Assembly: GCF_029892425.1 (NCBI RefSeq)
Contig: NZ_JARXWB010000023.1
Coordinates: 1 to 64,000, forward strand
From: Bradyrhizobium sp. BR13661
Lineage (GTDB): Bacteria; Pseudomonadota; Alphaproteobacteria; Rhizobiales; Xanthobacteraceae
Length of the DNA: 64,000 bases
Reading direction: 5' to 3'
Shown: one piece after another, positions 23,137-30,649 of the stretch
Numbering within the stretch: the stretch's first letter is position 1
Layout: each line of letters opens with the position of its first letter
Notes under the pieces: generated by a model
The model's input: the letters and a program-made list of their open reading frames with translations, nothing else
The model's database searches: none
What the model was told of the DNA's origin: nothing
Translations under genes and position numbers: made by a program

Positions 23137-24060
23137 CTAATCGGCGTGCGAGAACATCGCCAGGCCCGACGTTTCGAGTTCCGCACGCAGCAATGTTCCG
23201 GTGCGACTCTCGGTGATGAAGAGGCTCTTCCGCTGCGGTCCGCCAAAAGCGAGATTGGTCGTCCCGACGCCCGCACAGGAGACGACGCGGTCGAGCGGTT
23301 CGGCGAGCGGCGACAACCGCCAAACCGAACCGAAGCCGGTATGGCAGACCAGGAGGTTGCCGCCATCGTCCAGCGCCAACCCGTCGGGACCGCCGGGGCC
23401 GCCATGCAGATGCGAGAAGATGCCGACCTTCGTGGTCAGGCCGCTCGCCGGTAGCGGCACGCGCCAGATCTGGTTGGCCCGCGTCACTGCGACGAGCAGA
23501 AAGCTCTCCTCGGGATCGACGACGATGCCGTTCGGGCTCGGGATCGTGTTGACGAGGCAGGTGAGCCGGCCGTCGGGCGTCAGCTTCCAGACCCGGCCCG
23601 TGGGATCGTGCATACCGGTCTGGCCCTGGTCAGTGAAATAGAGATTGCCCGATGGCGCGAAGACGAGGTCGTTCACGCCCTTGAAGCTCTCGCTCGCCGC
23701 CGTCTCCAGGAACGGCGTCACGTTGCCGCTGGCTACATCGAGCAGCATGATCCCGCGCTTGTAGTCGGTGATGAACACGCGGCCGTCGCGGTGGATCTTC
23801 AAACCGTTCGGCCAGCCATCATATTCGGACACGAGCTCCCACGCACCGTCAGCGCCGACGCGGAAGATGCGTCCGTAGGGAATGTCGGTGACGTACAACC
23901 GCCCCTGCCGATCGAAGGACGGCCCTTCGAGGAAGGAGTCGATTTCGCGTCCGCCCTGGTTGGCATCCGCCCAGGCGGTGCGGCGCGGTTTGCGGAACTG
24001 ATCCGGCAGCTGCGTGAAGATGCTGGTCTCGATCCGGTGCGGCGGGCTGAAGAACGTCAT
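23137..24060 (-). CDS. SMP-30/gluconolactonase family protein
   Basis: A 307-residue six-bladed propeller protein. The divalent-metal ligands of the family are visible as Glu in FLEGPSFD, Asn in SFKGVNDLVF and SPNGIVVD, and Asp in GGPDGLALDD. Family members are lactonases acting on aldono- or related lactones. No signal peptide, so cytosolic. It lies between the iclR gene and the MFS operon on the same strand, and the operator palindrome overlapping the end of iclR is 80 bp upstream of its start. It probably opens a lactone intermediate of the same pathway. Confidence 0.85.
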   Translation of the reverse strand: MTFFSPPHRIETSIFTQLPDQFRKPRRTAWADANQGGREIDSFLEGPSFDRQGRLYVTDIPYGRIFRVGADGAWELVSEYDGWPNGLKIHRDGRVFITDYKRGIMLLDVASGNVTPFLETAASESFKGVNDLVFAPSGNLYFTDQGQTGMHDPTGRVWKLTPDGRLTCLVNTIPSPNGIVVDPEESFLLVAVTRANQIWRVPLPASGLTTKVGIFSHLHGGPGGPDGLALDDGGNLLVCHTGFGSVWRLSPLAEPLDRVVSCAGVGTTNLAFGGPQRKSLFITESRTGTLLRAELETSGLAMFSHAD

Positions 24061-24140
24061 GGGGCGACCTTTGGGACGAGCCTGGTAGAACCGTAGAGTT
24101 TGACAGGATTGTCGCCCGCCGAGGCCGAGGTCGCAAGGTA

Positions 24141-24161
24141 AAACGAAACGACGTTTCGTTT
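24141..24161. promoter_or_regulatory. Extended GAAACG palindrome at the iclR/SMP-30 junction
   Basis: AAACGAAACG and CGTTTCGTTT form perfect 10-bp arms around a single A. The site overlaps the iclR stop codon (24160-24162) and sits 80 bp upstream of the SMP-30 start. It contains the same GAAACG-N-CGTTTC core as the site at 23005-23019. Probably the operator for the SMP-30 gene. Confidence 0.6.
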
Positions 24162-24906
24162 AGGCCAAACCGGCGCGCCGGCGGCCGCTTTTCACCGTGC
24201 CCGAGGTCGGAGTTCCTCCGCATGCCAGGGTCAGCTTGCTCGCAGCCTCGACCAATGGCGCCTTGATCTGCTCCGCCCGTGCGGTCGTGAGCCGGCTGAC
24301 CGGTCCCGAGACCGCCAGCGCCCCGACCAGGGAATCGCCGATACCGAACACGGGCATGGCGAGCGCGGCCGCATGGGGATCCGTCACGCCGGAGGTGAAC
24401 AGCGGCAGCTCGTCGTCAGGCCCGGACGGCCCGGACTCAAACCGCCGCAACGTTTGCGCGATGGCGGACTTGTCCATGGGACGGGTATCGCCCGGCTGCA
24501 CGGTCATCCGGATGCGATTGCTGCTCTCCACCCGGAAAAGACAGAGTCGCTCCTCGCCATTGCGCACATAGAAGGACGTTGTCTCGCCGGTTTTTGCCGC
24601 GAGTTGCTCGAGCACGGGCATGACATGATCGGCCAGACGAAACGCCTGCTGATAGGCGGTGCCGAGGCGCAATGTCTCCGCATCGAGCCGGTAGGATCCA
24701 TCCGGCAGGCGCGCGAGCAACCGGTATTGCTGCAGCGACAAGGCAAGCCGCAGGATCGTGCTCTTGACGAGGCCGGTCCGCTCCGCGAGCTCAGCCAGGC
24801 TCAAGGCGCCATCTCCGCGGCGGAACGCGGTCAGGACCGCGAGTGCCCGTTCGGCTGCCGATACGCCCTTGAGCGCGGGCGGCTTCTTCACGGTCTGCTT
24901 TGCCAT
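24160..24906 (-). CDS. IclR-family transcriptional regulator
   Basis: A 248-residue protein with an N-terminal winged helix (SAAERALAVLTAFRRGDGAL then LAELAERTGLVKSTILRLALSL) and a C-terminal effector domain with ETTSFYVRNGEERLCLFRVES and LVGALAVSGPVSRLT. The start ATG 24906 has GAGGGGTGAT upstream; a GTG seven codons earlier is weaker. It is the regulator gene nearest to the SMP-30 gene and MFS operon and shares their strand. The GAAACG palindromes next to those genes are its likely targets. The effector is probably the imported acid or a lactone derived from it. Confidence 0.85.
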   Translation of the reverse strand: MAKQTVKKPPALKGVSAAERALAVLTAFRRGDGALSLAELAERTGLVKSTILRLALSLQQYRLLARLPDGSYRLDAETLRLGTAYQQAFRLADHVMPVLEQLAAKTGETTSFYVRNGEERLCLFRVESSNRIRMTVQPGDTRPMDKSAIAQTLRRFESGPSGPDDELPLFTSGVTDPHAAALAMPVFGIGDSLVGALAVSGPVSRLTTARAEQIKAPLVEAASKLTLACGGTPTSGTVKSGRRRAGLA

Positions 24907-25251
24907 ATCACCCCTCGTCTTCGTCACGTCCTAAGGCATTCTGCCGGCGAGGAGAAGGGGCTACGAGATCGTAACCGCTGCGTTCAGAGTTACGGCGACA
25001 GCGCTGGATTGCACTGAATCAGGGAGTTCGAAAAACCGGCTGACGACTTCCACGGCTCCGAAATGAGCCAGAAAGCGACATGCTCGCTCTCATTTGGTAC
25101 AGTCAGTGCGGCAGAGACACTTGCAACGTGGGGTAGCCATGAGCGACGAATTGCTGAACAGCCTGATCGGATCGCTGGAGTGGCGTCGCGATGCCGCCTC
25201 GAGCAGCGCGCATTGAGCCCTGCCCACCAACAGGCACTTCGGTCATTCCAG
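24907..25251. other. Intergenic region with a possible 25-residue ORF
   Basis: It carries the iclR upstream region and the promoter of the binding-protein gene. A short frame at 25139-25216 encodes MSDELLNSLIGSLEWRRDAA and five more residues before a stop. It has no strong ribosome binding site and may be spurious or a leader peptide. I see no clear operator or hairpin. Confidence 0.35.
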
Positions 25252-26040
25252 ATGTCCCAGGCTTCCGGCAGCGGTCCGCGCAAATATTTGCAGCACCTCC
25301 TGATCGCGGCTCTGCTCGCATGCTTTGCCATGGTGCCGGGTCGCCTGCAGTCGGAGCCGCTAAAGCCCCTGGTCATGGCCACGAACCAGCCGGACACCAC
25401 TTACGAAGGCAAATGGCAGCGGCGGGTCTATGAGGAGGCGTTCAGGCGCCTCGGCGTTCCCTTCGAGGTGACGCTGCTGCCGACGCCGCGCATGACAGCG
25501 ATGGCGGATTCCGGTGCCATCGATGGCCAGTTCGTGCGCGTTTTTGCCTACGCAGAGGCGCACCCCGAGCAGGTGCGGGTGGAGGAGCCGCTCTATCAGG
25601 TGGCGTTCGGGCTATGGGTGAGCAATCCGGCGCTCAAGCTGGCGCGCCTGGGAGATCTGGCCGCGACAGACTGGACCGGGATCTACCGGCGTGGCGTCGA
25701 GCAATGCCAGAACGACTTGTCCGAGGTGTTGCCGAGCGACCGGCTGTCCAGCGTGGCGACGACGGAGCTCGGGCTGCAAATGCTGTTGGCCGGTCGGGTC
25801 GACTTCTATTGCGAGCTGGACGGCGCCATCCTGAACGCGCTGTATTTGCCTGAGTTCAAGAACGTCACCTCGGTTCGTCCGCTGCTGATGTACGGTGATA
25901 CGATCGCGCTTCACCCGTATCTGCACAAGAAACATGCGGAGCTGGTGGCCCGCCTGGCCGCCGTTCTAAAGCAGATGAAGACGGACGGCTCGCTCGAGCG
26001 CTTTCGCCGCGAGGTCAAGTATGAATTGACGGGGCAGTGA
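25252..26040 (+). CDS. Periplasmic substrate-binding-like protein (SBP_bac_3 type)
   Basis: A 262-residue protein. The chosen ATG gives MSQASGSGPRKYLQHLLIAALLACFAM, a signal peptide, whereas longer in-frame versions add residues that spoil it. The mature part resembles family 3 binding proteins: YEGKWQRRVYEEAFRRLGVPFEVTLLPTPRMTAMADSGAIDGQFVRVFAYAEAHP. No permease or ATPase gene adjoins, so it may be a sensor-type or orphan binding protein. Similar solitary proteins occur in rhizobia and are poorly characterised. Confidence 0.7.
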   Translation: MSQASGSGPRKYLQHLLIAALLACFAMVPGRLQSEPLKPLVMATNQPDTTYEGKWQRRVYEEAFRRLGVPFEVTLLPTPRMTAMADSGAIDGQFVRVFAYAEAHPEQVRVEEPLYQVAFGLWVSNPALKLARLGDLAATDWTGIYRRGVEQCQNDLSEVLPSDRLSSVATTELGLQMLLAGRVDFYCELDGAILNALYLPEFKNVTSVRPLLMYGDTIALHPYLHKKHAELVARLAAVLKQMKTDGSLERFRREVKYELTGQ

Positions 26041-26164
26041 TCCCCGACCGTGGAGTTGTCGCCCGAACAGCGCTAAGCTCGCCTTGTTAAGGCTTGCTGC
26101 CTTCCATTGACGAGCTACCATATGCGTTACCCGTCGATTGGATCTTGCAAAGTCGGAATCGAGA

Positions 26165-26584
26165 ATGTTGACCGCAGAAGAGATCGTCCGCGTCAGGTCC
26201 TCGTTCGACATGGTATTCGCGAACGCCACCGACATGACGACTGCGTTCTACGATCGCATGTTTGAGCTTGCGCCCGAATTCCGGCCCATGTTTCCAACCG
26301 ACATGAGCGTTCAAAAGCATGAGTTCATTTCGAAGCTGGCGGTGCTGGTTGGCAGCCTCGATCAGACGACCGGATTGTTGTCGGGCGCCGAGATCCTTGG
26401 CCGCAATCACCAGCGCTATGGCGTGAAGCCGGAGCACTATCCGGTGGTCGGCGAGGCCCTGCTCTGGAGTCTTGCGCGTGGTCTTGGGCCGCATTGGACC
26501 GATGAGGTGGAGCACGCCTGGCGCAAGGTCTACGGCGTCATTGCGCAACGCATGATCGCGATTGGCGCGAGCCCGTCGCCGTAG
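26165..26584 (+). CDS. Single-domain globin
   Basis: A 139-residue globin-fold protein: MLTAEEIVRVRSSFDMVFAN leads helix A, followed by TAFYDRMFELAPEFRPMF (helix B to CD region with conserved Phe), KHEFISKLAVLVGSL (helix E) and LGRNHQRYGVKPEHYPVVGEALL (F-G region with the proximal His). It lacks a reductase domain, so it is a single-domain hemoglobin related to the globin part of flavohemoglobins, probably binding O2 or NO. ATG at 26165 preferred over a TTG nine codons upstream. It stands alone; its last codon adjoins a tRNA-like scrap. Confidence 0.8.
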   Translation: MLTAEEIVRVRSSFDMVFANATDMTTAFYDRMFELAPEFRPMFPTDMSVQKHEFISKLAVLVGSLDQTTGLLSGAEILGRNHQRYGVKPEHYPVVGEALLWSLARGLGPHWTDEVEHAWRKVYGVIAQRMIAIGASPSP

Positions 26585-26607
26585 CTCAATGGTTAGAGCC
26601 GGCCACG

Positions 26608-27315
26608 TCAACCTCCCGCCACACCGCTCGCGCCTGCCTCCCCCCGCAACTGCGCCATCAGGTTGTTCCGTGACGCCAAGAGGTGCGCCCGCATTGCAGC
26701 TTCCGCGGCGTCGGCATCGCGGCGTTCGATCGCGACGATGATCGCTTCGTGTTCGCGATGCACGGCCTCGATCCGCTGCCGGGTTCGCACGGCCGCCACC
26801 GTGCTCTGAAACCTGCAGATCTGCAGCAACGGATAGAGCTCGTTGCAGATGATGTCGGTGAGCCAGCGGTTGCGACTGCCGCGCACGATCAGCATGTGCA
26901 AATCGTTGTCGGCGCTGCGGGCCCGGAGCACGCCGTCTATGCCTTCCCGGCGAAAGCTGTCCTCGAACGCGACGAGACCGGCGCGAAGCTGCCGCGTCTC
27001 ATGCAGCGTCATGTTCTCGGCGGACTGCCGGCTCGCCATGCCCTCGAGCGCTTCGCGCGTCGTTAACAATTGCTCCATGTCGTCGAGCGACAGCTGCACG
27101 ACGCGAACGCCGGAGAACGGCGTGCGCTCGACCAGATGGCGCCCCTCGAGCGTGCGGATCGCCTCTCTGAGCGGACCCCGGCTGACGCCGAACCGGTCGG
27201 ACAGCGCCTGCTCCGAAAGCTTCTGCCCCTGCGCCAGCTCGCCGGTCAGGATCGCCTGTTCAAGCTGCGTGACGATCTGGTCCACGAGGGGGCCGCTGGC
27301 TGCCGGTAACGTCAT
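26608..27315 (-). CDS. GntR-family (FCD) transcriptional regulator
   Basis: A 235-residue FadR-type regulator. The winged helix is AILTGELAQGQKLSEQALSD followed by RFGVSRGPLREAIRTLEGRHL. The FCD effector domain runs from about residue 85, with metal/ligand histidines suggested by DNDLHMLIV and VHREHEAII. It is divergent from the MFS gene at 27464, and three evenly spaced ATTG-N4-CAAT sites fill the space between, so it probably represses that gene and itself. The AtuA-like and DUF4387 genes downstream of the transporter are its other likely targets. Confidence 0.85.
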   Translation of the reverse strand: MTLPAASGPLVDQIVTQLEQAILTGELAQGQKLSEQALSDRFGVSRGPLREAIRTLEGRHLVERTPFSGVRVVQLSLDDMEQLLTTREALEGMASRQSAENMTLHETRQLRAGLVAFEDSFRREGIDGVLRARSADNDLHMLIVRGSRNRWLTDIICNELYPLLQICRFQSTVAAVRTRQRIEAVHREHEAIIVAIERRDADAAEAAMRAHLLASRNNLMAQLRGEAGASGVAGG

Positions 27316-27374
27316 GATTCTGATCCGGAATTGTCTTCCGCGAAGACTAGCAGAATGGCGTTCCCGGGCAAGAA

Positions 27375-27386
27375 ATTGTTGTCAAT
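27375..27386. promoter_or_regulatory. GntR-type operator, copy 1 of 3
   Basis: ATTGTTGTCAAT, an ATTG-N4-CAAT palindrome. It begins exactly 19 bp before the second copy. The ATTGT/ACAAT core is the recognition pattern common to FCD-type GntR regulators. Confidence 0.55.
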
Positions 27387-27393
27387 TTCAGTT

Positions 27394-27405
27394 ATTGTTG
27401 ACAAT
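27394..27405. promoter_or_regulatory. GntR-type operator, copy 2 of 3
   Basis: ATTGTTGACAAT, the best of the three, with perfect 5-bp arms ATTGT/ACAAT around two bases. Central in the gntR/MFS divergent region. Confidence 0.6.
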
Positions 27406-27412
27406 TTTTGGA

Positions 27413-27424
27413 ATTGTAGTCAAT
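27413..27424. promoter_or_regulatory. GntR-type operator, copy 3 of 3
   Basis: ATTGTAGTCAAT, again ATTG-N4-CAAT, exactly 19 bp after copy 2. It lies about 40 bp before the MFS start codon, where bound protein would block the promoter. Confidence 0.55.
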
Positions 27425-27463
27425 TTCTCGACCACAAAAGTCGTTCTCCAGGGGAGGTCCAAG

Positions 27464-28900
27464 GTGAGCATCACGGCTCTCGCCGCTCGGCCAGTCGATC
27501 CGTTGCCGCAGGCGCAGGCCGCTGCGATCACCGCGCGCATCGATCGGCTGCCCGAGAACAGGCACACATGGCGGCTGGCGGCCCTGATCTCGCTGGCGGG
27601 GATGTTCGAAGTGTACGACCTCTATCAGACCGCCTATGTCCCTACCGGCCTCGTGCGATCCGGCATCTTCGCGCAAGGGGCGAACGGACTGTTCGGCCTG
27701 CCGGACCAGGCGGCGTTTGCGTCCGCCACCTTCCTTGGACTGTTCATCGGCGCGATCGCCTTTGCCTCGGTCGCCGATCGCTTCGGCCGCAAGACAATCT
27801 TCCTGTGGGCGCTGGTCGGCTACAGCCTCGCAACGCTCGCGATGGCGCTGCAATCGACCGTGAACGGCATCCTCGCCTGCCGACTGCTCGCCGGAATCGG
27901 GCTGGGCGTGGAGTTGGTCACCATCGACGCCTACCTCGTCGAGATCGTGCCGAAACACATGCGCGGCAAGGCGGCGGCGATCATGCACGCGATCGCCTAT
28001 CTCGCGATTCCGCTGGTGGCGTTCGTGTCGTATCTGCTGATCCCGATCGATCCCCTTGGCGTTGCGGGCTGGCGCTGGGTCGTGCTGATCGGCGCAGGCG
28101 GAGCGCTCGTGGTGTGGTGGCTCCGCGTCAGCCTGCCAGAGTCGCCGCGGTGGCTTGCGCAGCATGGCAACATCGATGCCGCCGAGCAGATCATCCGCGA
28201 GATGGAGCAGCGCCTCGAGCAGGATCTGGGCCACAAGCTGCCGGCGCCCGTGCCGGCGCCTGCGCCCGAGATCGTCGAGGTCTCCCGTCGCGCAAGTTTT
28301 GCGGACATCTGGCAGCCGCCCTATCGGCGACGCACAATCATGCTGATGGCGTTCAATTTCTTCCAGACCATCGGCTTCTTCGGCTTCACCAACTGGCTTC
28401 CGACCCTGCTCGCGGCGCAAGGGCACTCCATCACCAAGAGCCTGCTCTACTCGGCCGTGATTGCGGTGGCCTATCCGCTCTGGCCATTGCTGTGGGGCTT
28501 CACCGTCGCCGAACGCTACGAACGCAAGTGGCAGATCGTCGTCGCCTCGGGCGCCACCGCCGTGCTCGGCCTGATCTTCGCCATGCTGACGGTTCCCTCG
28601 CTGCTGATGGTGTGCGGCGCGCTGATCGTCGGCGCCAACACGCTGATGTCGTATGCCTACCATCCCTACCAGGCCGAGCTCTATCCAACCGAGGTGCGCG
28701 CCCGCGCGGTCGGCTTCGTCTACTCGTTCGGCCGCCTGTCGACGGTGTTCACGAGCTTCATCATCGCGTTCCTGCTGAAGGAGTTCGGCGCCTCCGGGGT
28801 GTTCGTGTTCATCTCGTTCAGCATGTTCGTGGTGATGGCCTCGATCGGCTTCTACGGTCCGCTCACACGCGGACGTTCGCTTGAAGACATCGCGCGCTAG
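27464..28900 (+). CDS. MFS transporter (sugar/aromatic acid porter-like)
   Basis: A 478-residue transporter started at GTG 27464, which GGGGAGG precedes by about 6 nt; the frame is open far upstream but that part overlaps the gntR gene antisense. The signature ADRFGRKTIFLWALVGYSLA (loop 2-3), PESPRWLAQHG (before the central loop) and VAERYERKWQ (loop 8-9) fit the sugar-porter/aromatic-acid groups. A proline-rich hinge (LPAPVPAPAPEIVE) lies in the cytoplasmic middle loop. It starts an operon-like run with the AtuA-like gene 35 bp downstream and is controlled by the divergent GntR protein. Confidence 0.86.
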   Translation: MSITALAARPVDPLPQAQAAAITARIDRLPENRHTWRLAALISLAGMFEVYDLYQTAYVPTGLVRSGIFAQGANGLFGLPDQAAFASATFLGLFIGAIAFASVADRFGRKTIFLWALVGYSLATLAMALQSTVNGILACRLLAGIGLGVELVTIDAYLVEIVPKHMRGKAAAIMHAIAYLAIPLVAFVSYLLIPIDPLGVAGWRWVVLIGAGGALVVWWLRVSLPESPRWLAQHGNIDAAEQIIREMEQRLEQDLGHKLPAPVPAPAPEIVEVSRRASFADIWQPPYRRRTIMLMAFNFFQTIGFFGFTNWLPTLLAAQGHSITKSLLYSAVIAVAYPLWPLLWGFTVAERYERKWQIVVASGATAVLGLIFAMLTVPSLLMVCGALIVGANTLMSYAYHPYQAELYPTEVRARAVGFVYSFGRLSTVFTSFIIAFLLKEFGASGVFVFISFSMFVVMASIGFYGPLTRGRSLEDIAR

Positions 28901-28935
28901 CGCGCCATCGTTGGTTGCAAGAGGGGACAAGGTTC

Positions 28936-30345
28936 ATGACCGAGAGTGCAGAGATCTCCGACACGGTTAGCATCATCGTCCCGACGGGCATGCTGGGCGG
29001 AGGCGTCAGCCGCGCGCAGATCCAGTATGGCCTCCGCCGCGGCGCCAGCGCTATCGCGGTGGATTCCGGATCGACCGATAGCGGGCCGTCTTATCTGGCG
29101 CGCGGCGTGTCGAAGATGAACCGCGAATCGATCAGGCGTGACCTGCAGATCCTGATGGCGGAAGCGCATGCGGCGAAAATTCCGTTGCTGGTGGGGAGCT
29201 GCGGCACAAGCGGCACCGATTCCGGAGTCGACTGGACCCGCGACATCGCGCTCGAAGTGGCCGCCGAGATCGGCATAACCCCGAAGATCGCTTGCCTCTA
29301 CAGCGAGCAAAAGGCCGACGATCTGATCCGGAGGAACGGCAAAGGACAGATCACGCCGTTGCCGCCGCTCGGTCCTGTCAGCGACGCCGATCTGAAATCC
29401 TGCGAGCATATCGTCGCCTTGATGGGACCTGAGCCCTACATCGCGGCGCTGCAAGCCGGCGCGGACATCGTGCTCGGCGGACGCACGACCGATACGGCCG
29501 TGCTCGCGGCGGTTCCCCTGATGCGCGGCGCCGGCGTCGCGCAAGCCTGGCACGCCGCCAAGATCGCCGAATGCGGCGGTCAATGCACGGTCAATCCCAG
29601 GCTCGGCGGCGTGCTGATGCATGTCGGCCGCGACGCGTTCGAGATCGAGCCGCTCGATAGCGACAACCAGTGTTCGCCGGAAACCGTCTCCGCGCACCTG
29701 TTGTACGAGAACAGCGACCCGTTCACGCTGACAGAGCCCGGCGGCGTGCTCGATGCCAGGGACGCGGACTATCGCTGGGTCGACAACCGCATCACCCGCG
29801 TCACCGGCTCGCGCTGGACGCCGAAGCCCTACACCATGAAGCTCGAAGGGGCCCGCGGCGGTGATTTTCAGACCATCATGCTCATCGGCATCGAGGACCC
29901 GCAGGTGCTTGCCAACCTCGACGAATTCCATGACCTCATGTTGAAAACGCTGACGGAACGGATCAGGAAAACGTTCGGCGAGGAAGCCGCGCGATTCGAT
30001 GTGTCGCTGCGCATCTATGGGTGGAACGGCACGTCCGGCCGGAAGGTGCCATCAGGCACGGTGCCGCCGCGCGATGTCGGCGTGATGTTCGTGGTCACCG
30101 CGCCGACGCAGGACCTTGCGAACCGGATGGCGAAGGCGTGCAACCCCTATTTCTTCCACACACCGCTGCGCCCGGGCATCGAGATGCCGAGCTATGCATT
30201 CCCGTTCACGCCGGCCGAAATTCCGCGCGGACAGGTCTACGAATTCGTGCTCAACCACGTCGTGCAGACACGCGACGCCTTCGAGCTCGTGCGCAGCGTG
30301 AGCATCGAGCCGGCCCATGCCAACAAGGGGGCTCTCCATGCCTAA
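28936..30345 (+). CDS. AtuA-like protein (DUF1446)
   Basis: A 469-residue protein of the acyclic terpene utilization AtuA/DUF1446 family: VPTGMLGGGVSRAQIQYGLR at the start, AVDSGSTDSGPSYLARG, LLVGSCGTSGTDSGVDWTRD, and IVLGGRTTDTAVLAAVPL. Members occur beside acyl-CoA or transporter genes in terpene and organic-acid catabolism, but their reaction has not been established. GAGGGGACAAGG precedes the ATG at 28936. It follows the MFS gene by 35 bp and overlaps the DUF4387 gene by eight bases, the usual partner. Cytosolic; no signal. Confidence 0.82.
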   Translation: MTESAEISDTVSIIVPTGMLGGGVSRAQIQYGLRRGASAIAVDSGSTDSGPSYLARGVSKMNRESIRRDLQILMAEAHAAKIPLLVGSCGTSGTDSGVDWTRDIALEVAAEIGITPKIACLYSEQKADDLIRRNGKGQITPLPPLGPVSDADLKSCEHIVALMGPEPYIAALQAGADIVLGGRTTDTAVLAAVPLMRGAGVAQAWHAAKIAECGGQCTVNPRLGGVLMHVGRDAFEIEPLDSDNQCSPETVSAHLLYENSDPFTLTEPGGVLDARDADYRWVDNRITRVTGSRWTPKPYTMKLEGARGGDFQTIMLIGIEDPQVLANLDEFHDLMLKTLTERIRKTFGEEAARFDVSLRIYGWNGTSGRKVPSGTVPPRDVGVMFVVTAPTQDLANRMAKACNPYFFHTPLRPGIEMPSYAFPFTPAEIPRGQVYEFVLNHVVQTRDAFELVRSVSIEPAHANKGALHA

Positions 30346-30649
30346 GCTCAGCGACGTCTGCCGTCACGTCCGCTCCAAGAATGCCGGGCCGTTCTGGGTG
30401 ACGGTCGATCTCTTCTTCGACGGCGAGGAGAATTTCAGGCGCTATCACGATACGCCGGCGCTTTCACCGCAGGTCTTTGCGCGCCTGTTCGGCACCAATC
30501 CCGACCTGGTCAGACGTATCCCGGTCGACAATCTGCACGTGGTCAAGATTTCCTATCCGCGCCCGCACCCGCAAGGCTGGATGCAGGAACGCGACATGCA
30601 TGCCGGGCAGCAATTCGCGCGATTGCTGGATCTCGAGATTCAGCCTTGA
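30338..30649 (+). CDS. DUF4387 protein, AtuA partner
   Basis: A 103-residue protein, MPKLSDVCRHVRSKNAGPFW, with FWVTVDLFFDGEENFRRYHD and DNLHVVKISYPRPHPQGWMQERDMHAGQQ, typical of DUF4387. It starts inside the end of the AtuA-like gene and is translationally coupled to it. The pairing of DUF1446 with DUF4387 recurs widely, and the two presumably form a complex or consecutive steps. Its stop overlaps the stop of the sigma-factor gene on the other strand by ten bases. Confidence 0.82.
   Translation: MPKLSDVCRHVRSKNAGPFWVTVDLFFDGEENFRRYHDTPALSPQVFARLFGTNPDLVRRIPVDNLHVVKISYPRPHPQGWMQERDMHAGQQFARLLDLEIQP

Noticed and set aside
26580..26604. A complete tRNA gene at the globin 3' end
   Set aside because: Only a D-arm-like segment is present. 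There is no acceptor stem pairing, anticodon arm or T-arm in the next 60 bases.
26843..27463. An N-terminal extension of about 207 codons in frame with the MFS gene at 27464
   Set aside because: It runs antisense to the gntR gene, has no ribosome binding site and adds no membrane segments. GTG 27464 with GGGGAGG is a normal start.
27392..28930. A 512-codon frame opposite the MFS transporter
   Set aside because: Composition (Arg, His, Asp, Glu-rich repeats) and exact correspondence to the transporter's codon pattern show it is a shadow.
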